The notes under the pieces: model-generated
Database searches by the model: none
The model's input: the letters and a program-made list of their open reading frames with translations, nothing else
Told to the model about the DNA's origin: nothing
Position numbers and translations under genes: made by a program
Assembly (NCBI RefSeq): GCF_001468265.1
Contig: NZ_LNRZ01000009.1
Span: 1-64,000, forward strand
Origin: Sphingopyxis sp. H050
GTDB taxonomy: Bacteria > Pseudomonadota > Alphaproteobacteria > Sphingomonadales > Sphingomonadaceae
Direction: 5' to 3'
DNA: 64,000 nt
Shown: in pieces, positions 26,095 through 35,555 of the stretch
Position numbering within the stretch: position 1 is the stretch's first letter
How the letters are laid out: the number at the start of each line of letters is the position of its first letter

Positions 26095-29000
26095 CTATTT
26101 GCCAAAGCCGAAGACATCCTGCTGGAAACGCCCTTGTGCAATCAGGGTCTCAAGCCATGCCGAGCCTTGCGCATGCTCACCGCAGACCTGCTGCATCCAG
26201 ATGCGGATCAGTGTATTGCGGACAGCGGGTGCCATGAACTGCCCGTCTCCACACAAATATATATACCCTCCAGCTTCGAGGGCCGCCCAGACGACCTCCT
26301 GCTTAGCCCAGAGGGCATCCTGAACAAAACGCCAGGGATGGCTTTCGACTGCGGAGAAAGCGAGATGCAGGAAGGCGAGTCCCGTCGTCTCCCAGCGCTC
26401 CATCTCGCCGCGGCAAAGCCAATCATGATCCGGGTGGCGGCAGCCGAAGAATAGATGAACTGATTCGATAGCCGCGCCCGCCATGCGCTGCGCCTCTCGC
26501 TCCTGCAGAAAGCCGCGCAAAGGCGCGAAGCCCGTTCCGGGCCCGATGAGGATCATGGGAACCGCAAGGTCACTCGGCGGCGCGAACGGCGGGTTCGGCT
26601 GACGGACGTAAGCAAACACCTCGGCCCCAGCTTCCGCGCTCGCCATATATGCGGACGCAAAGCCACGGTGCTCCCCCAGCCCCGACCAAGCAGGTGCCGC
26701 GGTGGTGCCGACGATCAGGTCCACAACATCAGGCGCAACCAGGGGGCTTGAAGCAATCGAATAGAAGCGGGGCGCAATCGCGGCCGACAACTCGATGAGG
26801 TGCGCCAGGTCGGCCTCGATTGCCGGATGGCTCTCGTAGAGATCAAGCAGGGTCAGCCGTTTTCCCGCCACCGAGGCATCATAGTCATTGGCGAGCACAG
26901 CAAGCTCGGCACGCGTTTTCGGGCAACGTGTCGCGCCTCCCAAAACATCGAGCGCGCGTTTTGGCGCCGGGTCTGACAGCTCGACGAAGTCGGTAAGCAG
27001 CTGCCTAACGGTCAGTGTGCGGCCGAGCGGCAAATGACGAAAGCGGCCACCCTGCCCGTCCACTGCTACCTGCAAGGCCGGGTCGAGTGCCATCCGGGCC
27101 AGGGCGCGTTCGACAAGATCCGGGCGGTTTCGGGCATAGACCGCGATATGGTCTCCTGCGCGATAAGTCTGCCCTTCGGGCAGGCGGAGCCGTATCAACC
27201 GTGTCGAGGGCCGTGGCGGTTCTTTCACGAAATCCCAAAGCCCGTCGGCGGACCGGACGAGTTCGGTGTTCGAGACCACGGCAAAGCGCTGCGCATGCTC
27301 GGGCAGCGCAGACGCTCGAAGGTCGCCGGGTTCAACCAGCCGAAGCGCCAGCTGCGCGTCAGATGCGGCGGGTACGCTCTTACCCCCGAGCGCTTGCCAC
27401 AGGTCGCGAACGAAGCTTCCAACCGCGCCGTCGAAATCCGCCTGGCCGTCGGCTTCTGCACGGGGCACGAGTCTCGTCGCACCTGCGGCTTCAAGCGCCG
27501 CATCGACCCGCTTCGGAAAAGCCTGATAATTCGGCCACTGTGAATTGCCGATACCAAGCACCGCAAAACACGCACCCGCCCAGTCGTCCGCGACGAAAAG
27601 CTCCGCGTCCAGCGACTTCTCAACCTCTTTGGCTGAATCCGGAGCGCGCCCATTATAAGTGGCGGTGACGATCACGATCAGCTTGTCTTCGGGCAGGTCA
27701 CCGCTTTGCAACGCGTCGTCCATTGGTCGAACGGCGACATCAAATCCATCTGCCTCGGCGCGCTCGGCGATTTCTTCAGCAACATCGCGTGCCGTCCCGA
27801 GTGACGAACCATAGAGGACGACGAAACGCTGGCCAGTGCCGGTGATGGAGGCGAGAGATTCCTCGGTCGCCGCCTGATTTAAGGGCGCGGGTGAATTTCG
27901 CTCGTGCGCTCCGCGAAGCCGGATACGCATGCGGAAATCATCGGGCTTGATCGACAATGTTTCCTTGATCCGGAGCTTGTAGGAGTGCGGATCGCTGATC
28001 GCGAACCGGCGCAGCAACATTGCAAGGGCGATCTTCGCCTCGACCATGGCAAATTGGCGTCCGATACAGGCCCGTTCACCATTGCCGAACGGCTTGAAGG
28101 CATGGGCATGGCGCGCAGCCTCGGCGTCCGGAAGCCATCGATCGATATCGAATTCTTCAGGCTCGGCCCAAGCGAGCGGATTGCGGTGCAAGCCGGGAGT
28201 AAAAATGTTGATTGGCCGGTCTTTGCGCAAGTGCCACCCATTGCCGATAATCTCGTCATCGAACGGCGCGACCTGAAATGCCGGGGCTGTGGGCCATAGC
28301 CGGAGTGCCTCCTTGAGAATTCGCTCGATCACCTTGAGCTGCGCGACCTGTGAATAATCGGCCCGTGCGTCGCCCGGCAACACACGGTCAACCTCGGCAT
28401 AAGCCTGGGCTAGGACCGACGGATTTCGGAGCAGATAGCTGAAGGCGAAAGTCAACATACCGGACGTCGTTTCATGCCCCGCGATCAGGAACGTGAGGAC
28501 CTGGTAGCGGATGTTGAGGTCATCGAGCGCCTCCCCCGTTTCCGGATCGACCGCATTGAGCATCAGGTTGAGCAGATCCTTGCCGTCGGACGGTTGCCGG
28601 CGTCGGTCGGCGATAATGCCGTCGACCAGTGAATTCATCTGGGCGATATCCGCTTCATACCGGGCCCTCGCACGCTGGGCAAAGCGCTGCTGGATAGGAA
28701 GCCGGGTAATCATGTTTAGCGCCTCTTCGAGCGCGCGGCCCAGCGCGACGAGAAAGTCGTCAAGCTCGTCGCGGCCAAAGCTGTCGAAGCGGTGGCCAAA
28801 ACCCGCGATCGCGATGGAATCGATCGTCAATCGCGTCATGTCGTCGGCCACGAGTACATCGGTTCCGGCCAGCTTTTCCCATTTGGCGACCAGTTCGTCG
28901 CAGACATCGACGATCATGTCGAAATATCCACGCATCGCGCCTTGACTGAATGCGGGGAGGAGAATGCGGTGCGCCTTGCCCCAGTTCGGCTCGTCGCTGA

Positions 29001-29280
29001 ATGCGGTGAAGAGTCCGTCGCCGGCAAATTTGCGGACCACCTGCAACGCCGGGCCCGGCATTTTGCGGAAACGCTTTTCGTCGGAGAGTTCGGCAACGAG
29101 GTCGGGGTCCGTAACAAATAGCGAGACGCGGTCGCCGAAGCGGATCTTGAAGATTCCCTCGGGCGTAGTGCGACTGACTTCTAGCAATCTGCCGATCAGT
29201 CCTCCGCGCGCGATCTGGTGCAGATGCCCCACCAGGGGAAGGCCAGGCGGCGACGGAATTGGCTTTCGCGCATTGGACAT
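26095..29280 (-). CDS. Self-sufficient cytochrome P450-reductase fusion (CYP102/BM3 type)
   Basis: The 1061-residue fusion resembles P450 BM3 (1049). The P450 domain (1-460) has the I-helix AGHETTS (267-273), E324-R327, and the heme loop FGNGERACIG with ligand C405. F91 in AGDGLFTAF aligns with BM3 F87. R51 aligns with R47, while F55 replaces Y51 of the carboxylate anchor. An FMN flavodoxin domain follows (about 485-635, YGSSLGTARDVAEE), then an FAD/NADPH reductase domain with FYSIASSPL, GPGTGFAPLRGFLQER and a C-terminal YLCGDGQFMAPAV. Expected reaction: NADPH-driven subterminal hydroxylation of fatty acids. It starts six bases after the TetR stop, with GGGAGGG as ribosome site. Confidence 0.93.
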   Translation of the reverse strand: MSNARKPIPSPPGLPLVGHLHQIARGGLIGRLLEVSRTTPEGIFKIRFGDRVSLFVTDPDLVAELSDEKRFRKMPGPALQVVRKFAGDGLFTAFSDEPNWGKAHRILLPAFSQGAMRGYFDMIVDVCDELVAKWEKLAGTDVLVADDMTRLTIDSIAIAGFGHRFDSFGRDELDDFLVALGRALEEALNMITRLPIQQRFAQRARARYEADIAQMNSLVDGIIADRRRQPSDGKDLLNLMLNAVDPETGEALDDLNIRYQVLTFLIAGHETTSGMLTFAFSYLLRNPSVLAQAYAEVDRVLPGDARADYSQVAQLKVIERILKEALRLWPTAPAFQVAPFDDEIIGNGWHLRKDRPINIFTPGLHRNPLAWAEPEEFDIDRWLPDAEAARHAHAFKPFGNGERACIGRQFAMVEAKIALAMLLRRFAISDPHSYKLRIKETLSIKPDDFRMRIRLRGAHERNSPAPLNQAATEESLASITGTGQRFVVLYGSSLGTARDVAEEIAERAEADGFDVAVRPMDDALQSGDLPEDKLIVIVTATYNGRAPDSAKEVEKSLDAELFVADDWAGACFAVLGIGNSQWPNYQAFPKRVDAALEAAGATRLVPRAEADGQADFDGAVGSFVRDLWQALGGKSVPAASDAQLALRLVEPGDLRASALPEHAQRFAVVSNTELVRSADGLWDFVKEPPRPSTRLIRLRLPEGQTYRAGDHIAVYARNRPDLVERALARMALDPALQVAVDGQGGRFRHLPLGRTLTVRQLLTDFVELSDPAPKRALDVLGGATRCPKTRAELAVLANDYDASVAGKRLTLLDLYESHPAIEADLAHLIELSAAIAPRFYSIASSPLVAPDVVDLIVGTTAAPAWSGLGEHRGFASAYMASAEAGAEVFAYVRQPNPPFAPPSDLAVPMILIGPGTGFAPLRGFLQEREAQRMAGAAIESVHLFFGCRHPDHDWLCRGEMERWETTGLAFLHLAFSAVESHPWRFVQDALWAKQEVVWAALEAGGYIYLCGDGQFMAPAVRNTLIRIWMQQVCGEHAQGSAWLETLIAQGRFQQDVFGFGK

Positions 29281-29285
29281 CGTGC

Positions 29286-29990
29286 CTATACCCTCCCTTC
29301 GCGTCTTTGACCTTGCAGTGTCGCCACCTCGGCGCTCGCAGTATCGGCGGAGGCGCCCTCTGCTTCGATGCATCCATCAGCCAAACCCATCAGGGCGCGC
29401 AGCGTCCGCACAAATGTGAGTTCGGGCGCCGCGGCCGTTTGGCGCCGGAGGGCAAGGCCACGCCAAAGGTCAAGGAGCGCCTCAGCTGCGCCTCTCGCAG
29501 CCACAGGCGGATCGATGGAAAATCGCTTCGCGAGATCGGCCAGCAGCGCTTCGAACAAGGCTACCATACGCTGCTCGGCCTCTTCGAACTTCTCCCCGAA
29601 TAAAGCATCTCTGTTTGCATGAAGCCGCAATTCGGTTGCGAGCGCGGCCCATTCACGCTGCGCGGCGAGCGTCCGAAGCCATACGGTAAGTGCGTCAAGT
29701 GTGCCCTCGACACTGCTTCCGGCCACGGCCTCCGCTACCGACGCCAAGCTGGCATGTTGTTCACCCATGTGCCGCTCGAGAAGAACGAGGAGGAGAGCGT
29801 CTTTGCTCGCAAAGTTCGAGTAGAAAGCTCCTTGGGTATAGCCAGCGGCAACACAGAGAGAGCGAAGTGAAAGGCCGGGTATCGACTGGCTCACAACCAT
29901 CTGTTCGGCGAGATCGAGTAAGCGGGCACGCGTTGCGGCCTGGCTGTCGACCCGGCGGACTCGCGGCGTTTTGGCGCGCGCCAATTGCAT
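29286..29990 (-). CDS. TetR-family regulator of the P450 fusion
   Basis: The 234-residue product has the HTH at about residues 20-68 (RLLDLAEQMVVSQSIPGLSLRSLCVAAGYTQGAFYSNFASKDALLLVLLERH). A helical ligand domain follows. GAGAGG precedes the ATG. It sits directly upstream of the P450 fusion on the same strand, six bases away, so both share one transcript. BM3-type enzymes in Bacillus are likewise controlled by a TetR protein that responds to fatty acids. A near-perfect palindrome 25 bases upstream of the start is the likely operator. Confidence 0.9.
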   Translation of the reverse strand: MQLARAKTPRVRRVDSQAATRARLLDLAEQMVVSQSIPGLSLRSLCVAAGYTQGAFYSNFASKDALLLVLLERHMGEQHASLASVAEAVAGSSVEGTLDALTVWLRTLAAQREWAALATELRLHANRDALFGEKFEEAEQRMVALFEALLADLAKRFSIDPPVAARGAAEALLDLWRGLALRRQTAAAPELTFVRTLRALMGLADGCIEAEGASADTASAEVATLQGQRREGRV

Positions 29991-30014
29991 CTTGCCTCTC
30001 CCGACCTTTCAATT

Positions 30015-30036
30015 TCAGATTTCATATGATATCTGA
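30015..30036. promoter_or_regulatory. Palindromic operator of the TetR-P450 operon
   Basis: A 22-base palindrome runs from TCAGAT to ATCTGA around the centre CATATG, with a single mismatched pair. It sits 25 bases from the TetR start and 174 bases from the divergent thioesterase start, so TetR could control both. Confidence 0.6.
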
Positions 30037-30209
30037 GTTATCGCGAGTCAAGCTTGCACTGCCCGCCGCAGGGAAGCGGCGAAGGCAAGCCCGGCGCGCC
30101 GGACACCGCTGAGCGAGGAGAACATGATCATGGCGCACTTCAGCTTCAGGCATCATCGGATATTGGCATTATCAGCGCCCGCCAGAGCGGGCGGGCTCGC
30201 TCCAAACTG

Positions 30210-30620
30210 ATGAGCCCTCAGCATCATGGTCGGGCATTACGCCACCGGCATGAGATCCTCGTAACGTCGGACATGATCGACGAGCTCGGTCACGTGAACA
30301 ACGCTGTCTATCTGCGATGGGTACAGGAAGCGATTTCGCATTTCTGGCAGAAGACTGCACGACCGGAAGATCTGGCGAGGATTGTCTGGGTAGCGTTCCG
30401 GCACGAGATCACTTACCGACGCCCGACCTTCGAGGCCGAAAGGGTGGACATCGAGTTATGGGTCGCAGATTATGCGGGTCCCCGCGCCATCTTCGAACTC
30501 CGTATCGGGCAGCCAGGCGACGTGCGCGCGGAAGTTACGAGCACCTTATGCTGCCTCGACCGCTCAACCCGGAAATTGGTGCGCGTGACGGGTGATTTGG
30601 CAGGTCGCTTTTTCGCCTGA
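30210..30620 (+). CDS. Acyl-CoA thioesterase (YbgC/FadM-like hot-dog)
   Basis: About 136 residues with the active-site segment SDMIDELGHVNNAVYLRWVQEAISHFW, typical of YbgC/4HBT thioesterases. The open frame extends 52 codons further upstream through the promoter region; I prefer the internal ATG because the domain starts there, although no strong ribosome site is seen. It is divergent from the TetR-P450 operon and could remove CoA from acyl chains to give free acids for P450 hydroxylation. Confidence 0.78.
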   Translation: MSPQHHGRALRHRHEILVTSDMIDELGHVNNAVYLRWVQEAISHFWQKTARPEDLARIVWVAFRHEITYRRPTFEAERVDIELWVADYAGPRAIFELRIGQPGDVRAEVTSTLCCLDRSTRKLVRVTGDLAGRFFA

Positions 30621-30882
30621 TCTCGATTCCTAACTTTTCGTTGAGCAGTTTTCTCCGCGTTGACGACAAACGAGACGATCGATTCCCAAGCCAACCGGGT
30701 CAGCCGCACTACCGTTCGATGCGTCGGAATATCTGGAGCGCCCAGAAAACAGATAATCAGCGTTCCTCCCACGATCGTTTGCCAAACTCCTGGGGACCGT
30801 GCACAATTTCAGCAGGGTGGTCGGCCCTGGGAGATTTTGACACCAGACGCGGTCGTTGGCCTGAGAAGTGATGGTCGACGCC

Positions 30883-31914
30883 TCAATGAGGCAAGATATG
30901 AGCATCCTTCCGGTCCAGCGATGGCGGAAGGCCGAAGTGCCGACGATAGGCCGCAGTGAAGGCCGCGGGGTTGGTGAAGCCGACCCGATATCCTGCCTCG
31001 GCGACGCCCACGCGGTGCTCGACGATGAGGATACGCCCCATCTCCAGCCTCCGCGCCCGCAGATAACCGAAGACCGTGGTACCGAATGCGGCCTTGAAAT
31101 TGGCCTGGAGCGTGGTGACGTTTATCCCCAATTCCCTTGCAAGTTCGAGAAGCTTTGGCGGATCGACGAGATTGTGATCGAGCATAGCGCGGGCATGGAC
31201 CACGCGGTCATAATGGCGCCGCCCGATCCGTGCGACCAGTCGCTGTTCTTCCTGGAGCATCGACGCGGCTTCGAGAATGAACCCGAGCGCCTGTGCTTCA
31301 CGGTGAATGGCCCCGAGCGCCCCGGAATAGGGTTGCCGGAGCGTGTTTTCCGCAAGATCAATCAGCTTGCGCGACGGAGGCAACAGCGAAGAATGCAGGC
31401 CCGGGTCGAGATAGGACCGCAGCACGTCAAGTCCGCCGTCGTCGACGAGATCGGCAAACCGGTCGAAAAAGCACGGGCGCAGGGTGACACCGAAAGCGCG
31501 ATTATGCTGCATTGCTCGCCAGGGGCGACTGCATGACAGCCTATCGCCGTAACCGACAACGATGACCCGCCGCGGTGGCGAGACGACAGGAGGATAGCCC
31601 ACCACCTCGAGCGCGGCGGCCTCCCCTGCAAGCATGATCGCACATGAGATCGAGCGGTCTACTTCGACCTCGATTTGGCTGTCTGCGGTGTAGACAAGGT
31701 CGTACGCCGTTAGAAGCAGCCCGGGCTGCAATTCCTCACCAAAAACGGTGCCGGACATGGCCGGCGTATCGATCCGGGAATCGGGTCGCGCGACATGGCT
31801 GATCGTGACGGCGCGCTCGGCGGCGGCCCGGACGAGGTCTGACACGGAAAAATCGCCCGAAATGGCAGGTATTAGGAAGCCCGCTTCCGATCTGCTTGTA
31901 CTCTCATGACGCAT
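30883..31914 (-). CDS. PchR-like AraC-family regulator
   Basis: The 343-residue product has a C-terminal AraC domain (about 245-335) with LARELGINVTTLQANFKAAFGTTVFGYLRARRLEMGRILI and VAEAGYRVGFTNPAAFTAAYRRHFGLPPS. The TTVFGYLRxxRLE signature is characteristic of PchR-type regulators that bind siderophores. Residues 1-240 form the sensor region. It is divergent from a TonB receptor with a dyad between them, so activation of that receptor by its own ligand is likely. Confidence 0.85.
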   Translation of the reverse strand: MRHESTSRSEAGFLIPAISGDFSVSDLVRAAAERAVTISHVARPDSRIDTPAMSGTVFGEELQPGLLLTAYDLVYTADSQIEVEVDRSISCAIMLAGEAAALEVVGYPPVVSPPRRVIVVGYGDRLSCSRPWRAMQHNRAFGVTLRPCFFDRFADLVDDGGLDVLRSYLDPGLHSSLLPPSRKLIDLAENTLRQPYSGALGAIHREAQALGFILEAASMLQEEQRLVARIGRRHYDRVVHARAMLDHNLVDPPKLLELARELGINVTTLQANFKAAFGTTVFGYLRARRLEMGRILIVEHRVGVAEAGYRVGFTNPAAFTAAYRRHFGLPPSLDRKDAHILPH

Positions 31915-32019
31915 CGACCTGCCTCGTTCCCGCGCGACTCATTTCTCGCAATGGAATTTCCGTTTTTCTGCATAGCGCGCGCGATGGCGCACAGCCAGAT
32001 TAATCGATAATAGGAATTA

Positions 32020-32045
32020 GTCGCAAGTGGATCGAACTTTGCGAC
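32020..32045. promoter_or_regulatory. Dyad in the AraC/TonB divergent promoter
   Basis: GTCGCAA (32020-32026) and TTGCGAC (32039-32045) form a perfect seven-base inverted repeat across 12 bases. It lies between the PchR-like regulator and the TonB receptor and is a candidate site for the regulator or for an iron repressor. Confidence 0.4.
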
Positions 32046-32140
32046 GGCCGGTGCACGGCCCGTGTGGGTTTATCAGGGAAATGACATAAGGTCGGCCTGC
32101 CCCATCGGCGCCAAGCGCCAAAAATGGGGCGATATTCTGT

Positions 32141-34186
32141 ATGCGGAAAAATGTGTTGTTTGTGATCGGCGCGGCCTCCTGTGCGCTCGGCCAGGCTGGA
32201 GCAGTGCGAGCCGAGGATGCGCCGACGGCGCCGGATGACATCATCGTCACCGGCGAGCGCGCCAATCGGACCCTGCGCGAAACCGCAGCAAGTGTTTCGG
32301 TATCGACGCGGGAGGATATCGAACGAAAATCAGGGGTCTGGTCGGTCAACGAATTGCTCGACCGCATCCCCAACATCATCGCGACCGAGCCCGGCAACGA
32401 CATGCCCGCCGTGCGCGGCGTCGACGGAACGGGTCCTGGCGGCGGACCGACCGCCTTCTTCGCCGGAGGCCGGCCACGCTTCAGCTATCTGGTCGACGGA
32501 CGCACGCTGAGTTTCAACGAAGCAACTTTCGGCGATACGAGCCTCTGGGATATCGAGCAGGTCGAGGTCTATCGCGGGCCGCAGAACACTTTGCTCGGGC
32601 GCAACGCGATCGCCGGCGTCGTCGCGATCAAGACCGCCGATCCGACCTTCGACTGGCACGGCGCAGCGCGTGGGGTCATCGGCAACCGGGACGAGGTCCA
32701 GACTTCGGCCGCCATTGGCGGCCCGATCGTGTCCGACGTGCTCGCGTTCCGCGCCAGTGCCGACTGGCAGCGCAGCCAGAGCTTCGTCGATTTTCAAGGC
32801 TATCCGGGCACCGAAAACCCCGGCCGCTACGACACCAAGACGTTCCGCGGCAAGCTGCTGCTAACGCCGGCGGAGGGCATCCGCTCGCTTCTCACCCTTT
32901 CCTACCAGGACGGGAAGGAACCGCAGTCGAACTGGGTCAAGCTGCCGTTCGAGCGCGCGATCTCGATCGATGCGGGTTTGCAGCAGCCGGTGTTCCGTTC
33001 GCGCAACTCGACCGCGATCTCCGACACGACGTTCGACCTTACTGACGGGCTGAGCCTGCAATTGCTGCTTTCCGCCACTGATTTCCGGGTCAACCGCTAT
33101 GCGCCCGCCGGGACCGGCAATGCGCAGATCGACGGCGAAGAGTATATGGCCCAGCCGCTGCTCCGCTACGGCACCCCGGACGGGCGCTTCTCGGGGTTCG
33201 TCGCCGCCTATATCTTCCGCGCGCGCCAGGACGAGACGAACGACCTGCTCGGCGGCGGGGCCTATCGCGACAAGACTGACACGACCGCGGTGTTCGGCGA
33301 AATAACGGTGAAGCCCGCCGACCGGCTCTCGATCATCCTCGGCGCCCGCTATGAAGAAGAAAAGCGCTATCGCGTCGGGGCGACGGGGTTCCTCGTCACG
33401 GACTTTCAGGAAACCTACAAGGAGTTCCTGCCCAAGGCGACGCTGTCACTCGACCTCGCACCCGAAGTGACGGTCGGCGTCACCGCGAGCCGAGGCTATA
33501 ACGCCGGCGGCGCCAGCATCACCCTCTCGCCGCCCTTCCAGGGCTATACCTATCGGCCCGAGCATGTCTGGAATTTCGAAGGCTTCGGGCGCGCGGGATT
33601 GGGCAACGACCTGTCGCTCACCGGCAATATCTTCTACAGTCGTTACAAGGACATGCAGCTCCCCCTCTATCTGACCTCGCTGTCGATCGAGATCCGCAAC
33701 GCCGAACGCGCAACCACGCAAGGCGCCGAGGTGGGCCTGAGCTGGCGACCGTCGGAGAAGAATGAAATTTTCGCGAACATCGGCCTGCTCGATACGAAGA
33801 TCAATCGCTACAGCAGCGATCCGCGGGCAGTCGGGAAGGAATTGCCGCGGTCACCCGCGTTCAACTTTGCCGCTGGTTTCAGCTTTTCTCCCGACGACCG
33901 GTTCGAGCTCGGAGCCGACGTCCGTTACAGCGGATCCTATTTTTCCGAAGTGCTCAACGTCGAGCGCGCGAAGGTCGGCTCATGGGCGGTCGTCAATGCG
34001 CGCGCCGCCTACAGCATCGGGCCGGCGAAGCTGTTCCTGACTGCGCGCAACCTGCTCAACAGCAACAAGGTCGTCTCGAAGGGCCTTGGCGCGAACCCGT
34101 TCACGGGCATGGACGTGCCCGCGCTCGACAATGCGGTCCTCCTCGAACCGCGGAAGATCAGCGCGGGCATCGAACTCCGGTTCTGA
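32141..34186 (+). CDS. TonB-dependent receptor, probable siderophore receptor
   Basis: The 681-residue protein has a signal peptide ending near GAVRA, a TonB-box-like DDIIVTGER, a plug with RIPNIIATEPGNDMPAVRGVDG and VEVYRGPQNTLLGRNAIAGVVAIKTADP, and a barrel ending in SAGIELRF. The size matches siderophore receptors rather than the larger 854-residue receptor at 5.6-8.2 kb. It is followed after ten bases by a PepSY membrane protein, and preceded divergently by a PchR-like regulator; that grouping is typical for iron-siderophore uptake. Confidence 0.92.
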   Translation: MRKNVLFVIGAASCALGQAGAVRAEDAPTAPDDIIVTGERANRTLRETAASVSVSTREDIERKSGVWSVNELLDRIPNIIATEPGNDMPAVRGVDGTGPGGGPTAFFAGGRPRFSYLVDGRTLSFNEATFGDTSLWDIEQVEVYRGPQNTLLGRNAIAGVVAIKTADPTFDWHGAARGVIGNRDEVQTSAAIGGPIVSDVLAFRASADWQRSQSFVDFQGYPGTENPGRYDTKTFRGKLLLTPAEGIRSLLTLSYQDGKEPQSNWVKLPFERAISIDAGLQQPVFRSRNSTAISDTTFDLTDGLSLQLLLSATDFRVNRYAPAGTGNAQIDGEEYMAQPLLRYGTPDGRFSGFVAAYIFRARQDETNDLLGGGAYRDKTDTTAVFGEITVKPADRLSIILGARYEEEKRYRVGATGFLVTDFQETYKEFLPKATLSLDLAPEVTVGVTASRGYNAGGASITLSPPFQGYTYRPEHVWNFEGFGRAGLGNDLSLTGNIFYSRYKDMQLPLYLTSLSIEIRNAERATTQGAEVGLSWRPSEKNEIFANIGLLDTKINRYSSDPRAVGKELPRSPAFNFAAGFSFSPDDRFELGADVRYSGSYFSEVLNVERAKVGSWAVVNARAAYSIGPAKLFLTARNLLNSNKVVSKGLGANPFTGMDVPALDNAVLLEPRKISAGIELRF

Positions 34187-34196
34187 AGGACGGGCG

Positions 34197-35342
34197 ATGG
34201 CGCTTTCGCAAACGGGCATAAGGCGGTGGTATCTGGTCCATAAGTGGACCAGCCTCGTCTGCACGGCGTTCCTGCTGATGTTCTGCATCACCGGACTGCC
34301 GCTGATCTTTCACGAAGAGATCGACGAACTGACGCGCGCGCCGGTGATCGCGGCGAAAGCCGAAGGCAACGCCAGCCTCGACGCCGTCGCGGCCGATGCG
34401 CTGAAGGATCATCCCGGCTGGCATAATATCTTCGTCGCCTATGACGCAGACAAGCCGGTCATCTTCGCCGCAGTGGGCCCGACACCGCTCGCGGGCGAGG
34501 ATGAGGGCAAACTTTATCTCTACGACGCGCGCAGCGGCAAGCGCGTCGACGCACCGCCGTTCAACGAAGGGGTGATGGCGTTCCTGCTCGATCTCCACGC
34601 CCATCTGCTGCTCGGCATTCCAGGGCAGCTTTTTCTCGGACTGATCGGCCTCGTCTTCCTCGTCGCCGTGGTGTCGGGGGTGATCGTCTACGCGCCCTTC
34701 ATGCGCAAGCTCGCTTTCGGGACGGTGCGCAAGGACCGCAGTCGGCGGCTGCGATGGCTCGACACGCATAACATGGTCGGCATTGTGACGCTCGGCTGGG
34801 TCAGTGTCGTCGGTCTTACGGGCTTCATCATCACAATGACGCTTCCGATCACGATGATCTGGCAGATGGACGAGCTTGCCGAGATGGCGGCGCCGTACAA
34901 GGATGCGAAGCCGGCCGCCAAGCTGACGTCGGTAGACGCGGCGGTCGCGACGGTCCGTGCCGCGGTTCCAAACGCCAAGGTCAGCCTCGTCTCCTGGCCC
35001 GGAAGCCAGTTCAGCACCAAACATCATTATATGGTCGCGCTCGCCGGCAATACGCCGCTGACCGAGCGGCTGATCAACCCCGCGATGGTCGATGCCGAAA
35101 CCGGCAAGCTCACCGATGTCCGCTCGATGCCTTGGTATGTAAAGACGCTGTTCGTGTCGGCGCCGCTGCATTTCGGCGACTATGGCGGCCTGCCGCTCAA
35201 GATCATCTGGGGGCTACTCGACATCGCGGCGATCGTTGTGCTGTGGACCGGACTTCGCCTCTGGCTCGGACGGCGGAAGGTGCCGATCGAGAAGCGCGTC
35301 GCGGAATTGCAGAGCGGCGGCGAGACGGAGCCCGCCGCATGA
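34197..35342 (+). CDS. PepSY-associated membrane protein (iron uptake)
   Basis: The 381-residue product has four membrane segments: about 18-36 (LVCTAFLLMFCITGLPLIF), 140-165, 195-220 and 335-355. Large periplasmic loops contain PepSY-like sequence, for example DAVAADALKDHPGWHNIFVAYD and DAAVATVRAAVPNAKVSLVSWPG. Such proteins follow siderophore receptor genes and are thought to reduce ferric siderophores in the periplasm. I chose the ATG after GAAGGA, ten bases after the receptor stop. It overlaps the next small gene by four bases (ATGA). Confidence 0.87.
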   Translation: MALSQTGIRRWYLVHKWTSLVCTAFLLMFCITGLPLIFHEEIDELTRAPVIAAKAEGNASLDAVAADALKDHPGWHNIFVAYDADKPVIFAAVGPTPLAGEDEGKLYLYDARSGKRVDAPPFNEGVMAFLLDLHAHLLLGIPGQLFLGLIGLVFLVAVVSGVIVYAPFMRKLAFGTVRKDRSRRLRWLDTHNMVGIVTLGWVSVVGLTGFIITMTLPITMIWQMDELAEMAAPYKDAKPAAKLTSVDAAVATVRAAVPNAKVSLVSWPGSQFSTKHHYMVALAGNTPLTERLINPAMVDAETGKLTDVRSMPWYVKTLFVSAPLHFGDYGGLPLKIIWGLLDIAAIVVLWTGLRLWLGRRKVPIEKRVAELQSGGETEPAA

Positions 35343-35533
35343 CGGTGCGTGCGAAAGGCGGCCAGTCCGGCTGGCGCATCTTCCGCTGGCCGCTGCTGAT
35401 GGCGCTCGCCAACGCGGTCGGGCTGGTCGCGGCGCTAATCGGCGACGGCTGGTACGACATCGTCTCTTGGGCAACGCTAGGGCTGACGCTCGTCGTGATC
35501 GCGGCGTGCTGGCGTGGATGGCGCGGGTCATGA
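35339..35533 (+). CDS. Small membrane protein of the siderophore operon
   Basis: The 64-residue product has two hydrophobic helices (about 17-36 and 41-59) and a basic end WRGWRGS. Its start is ATGA-coupled to the PepSY gene. Comparable short proteins follow PepSY genes in sphingomonad iron operons; its function is unknown. It may stabilise the PepSY protein in the membrane. Confidence 0.7.
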   Translation: MTVRAKGGQSGWRIFRWPLLMALANAVGLVAALIGDGWYDIVSWATLGLTLVVIAACWRGWRGS

Positions 35534-35555
35534 CGCACGGCACGACCTCCGCAGC

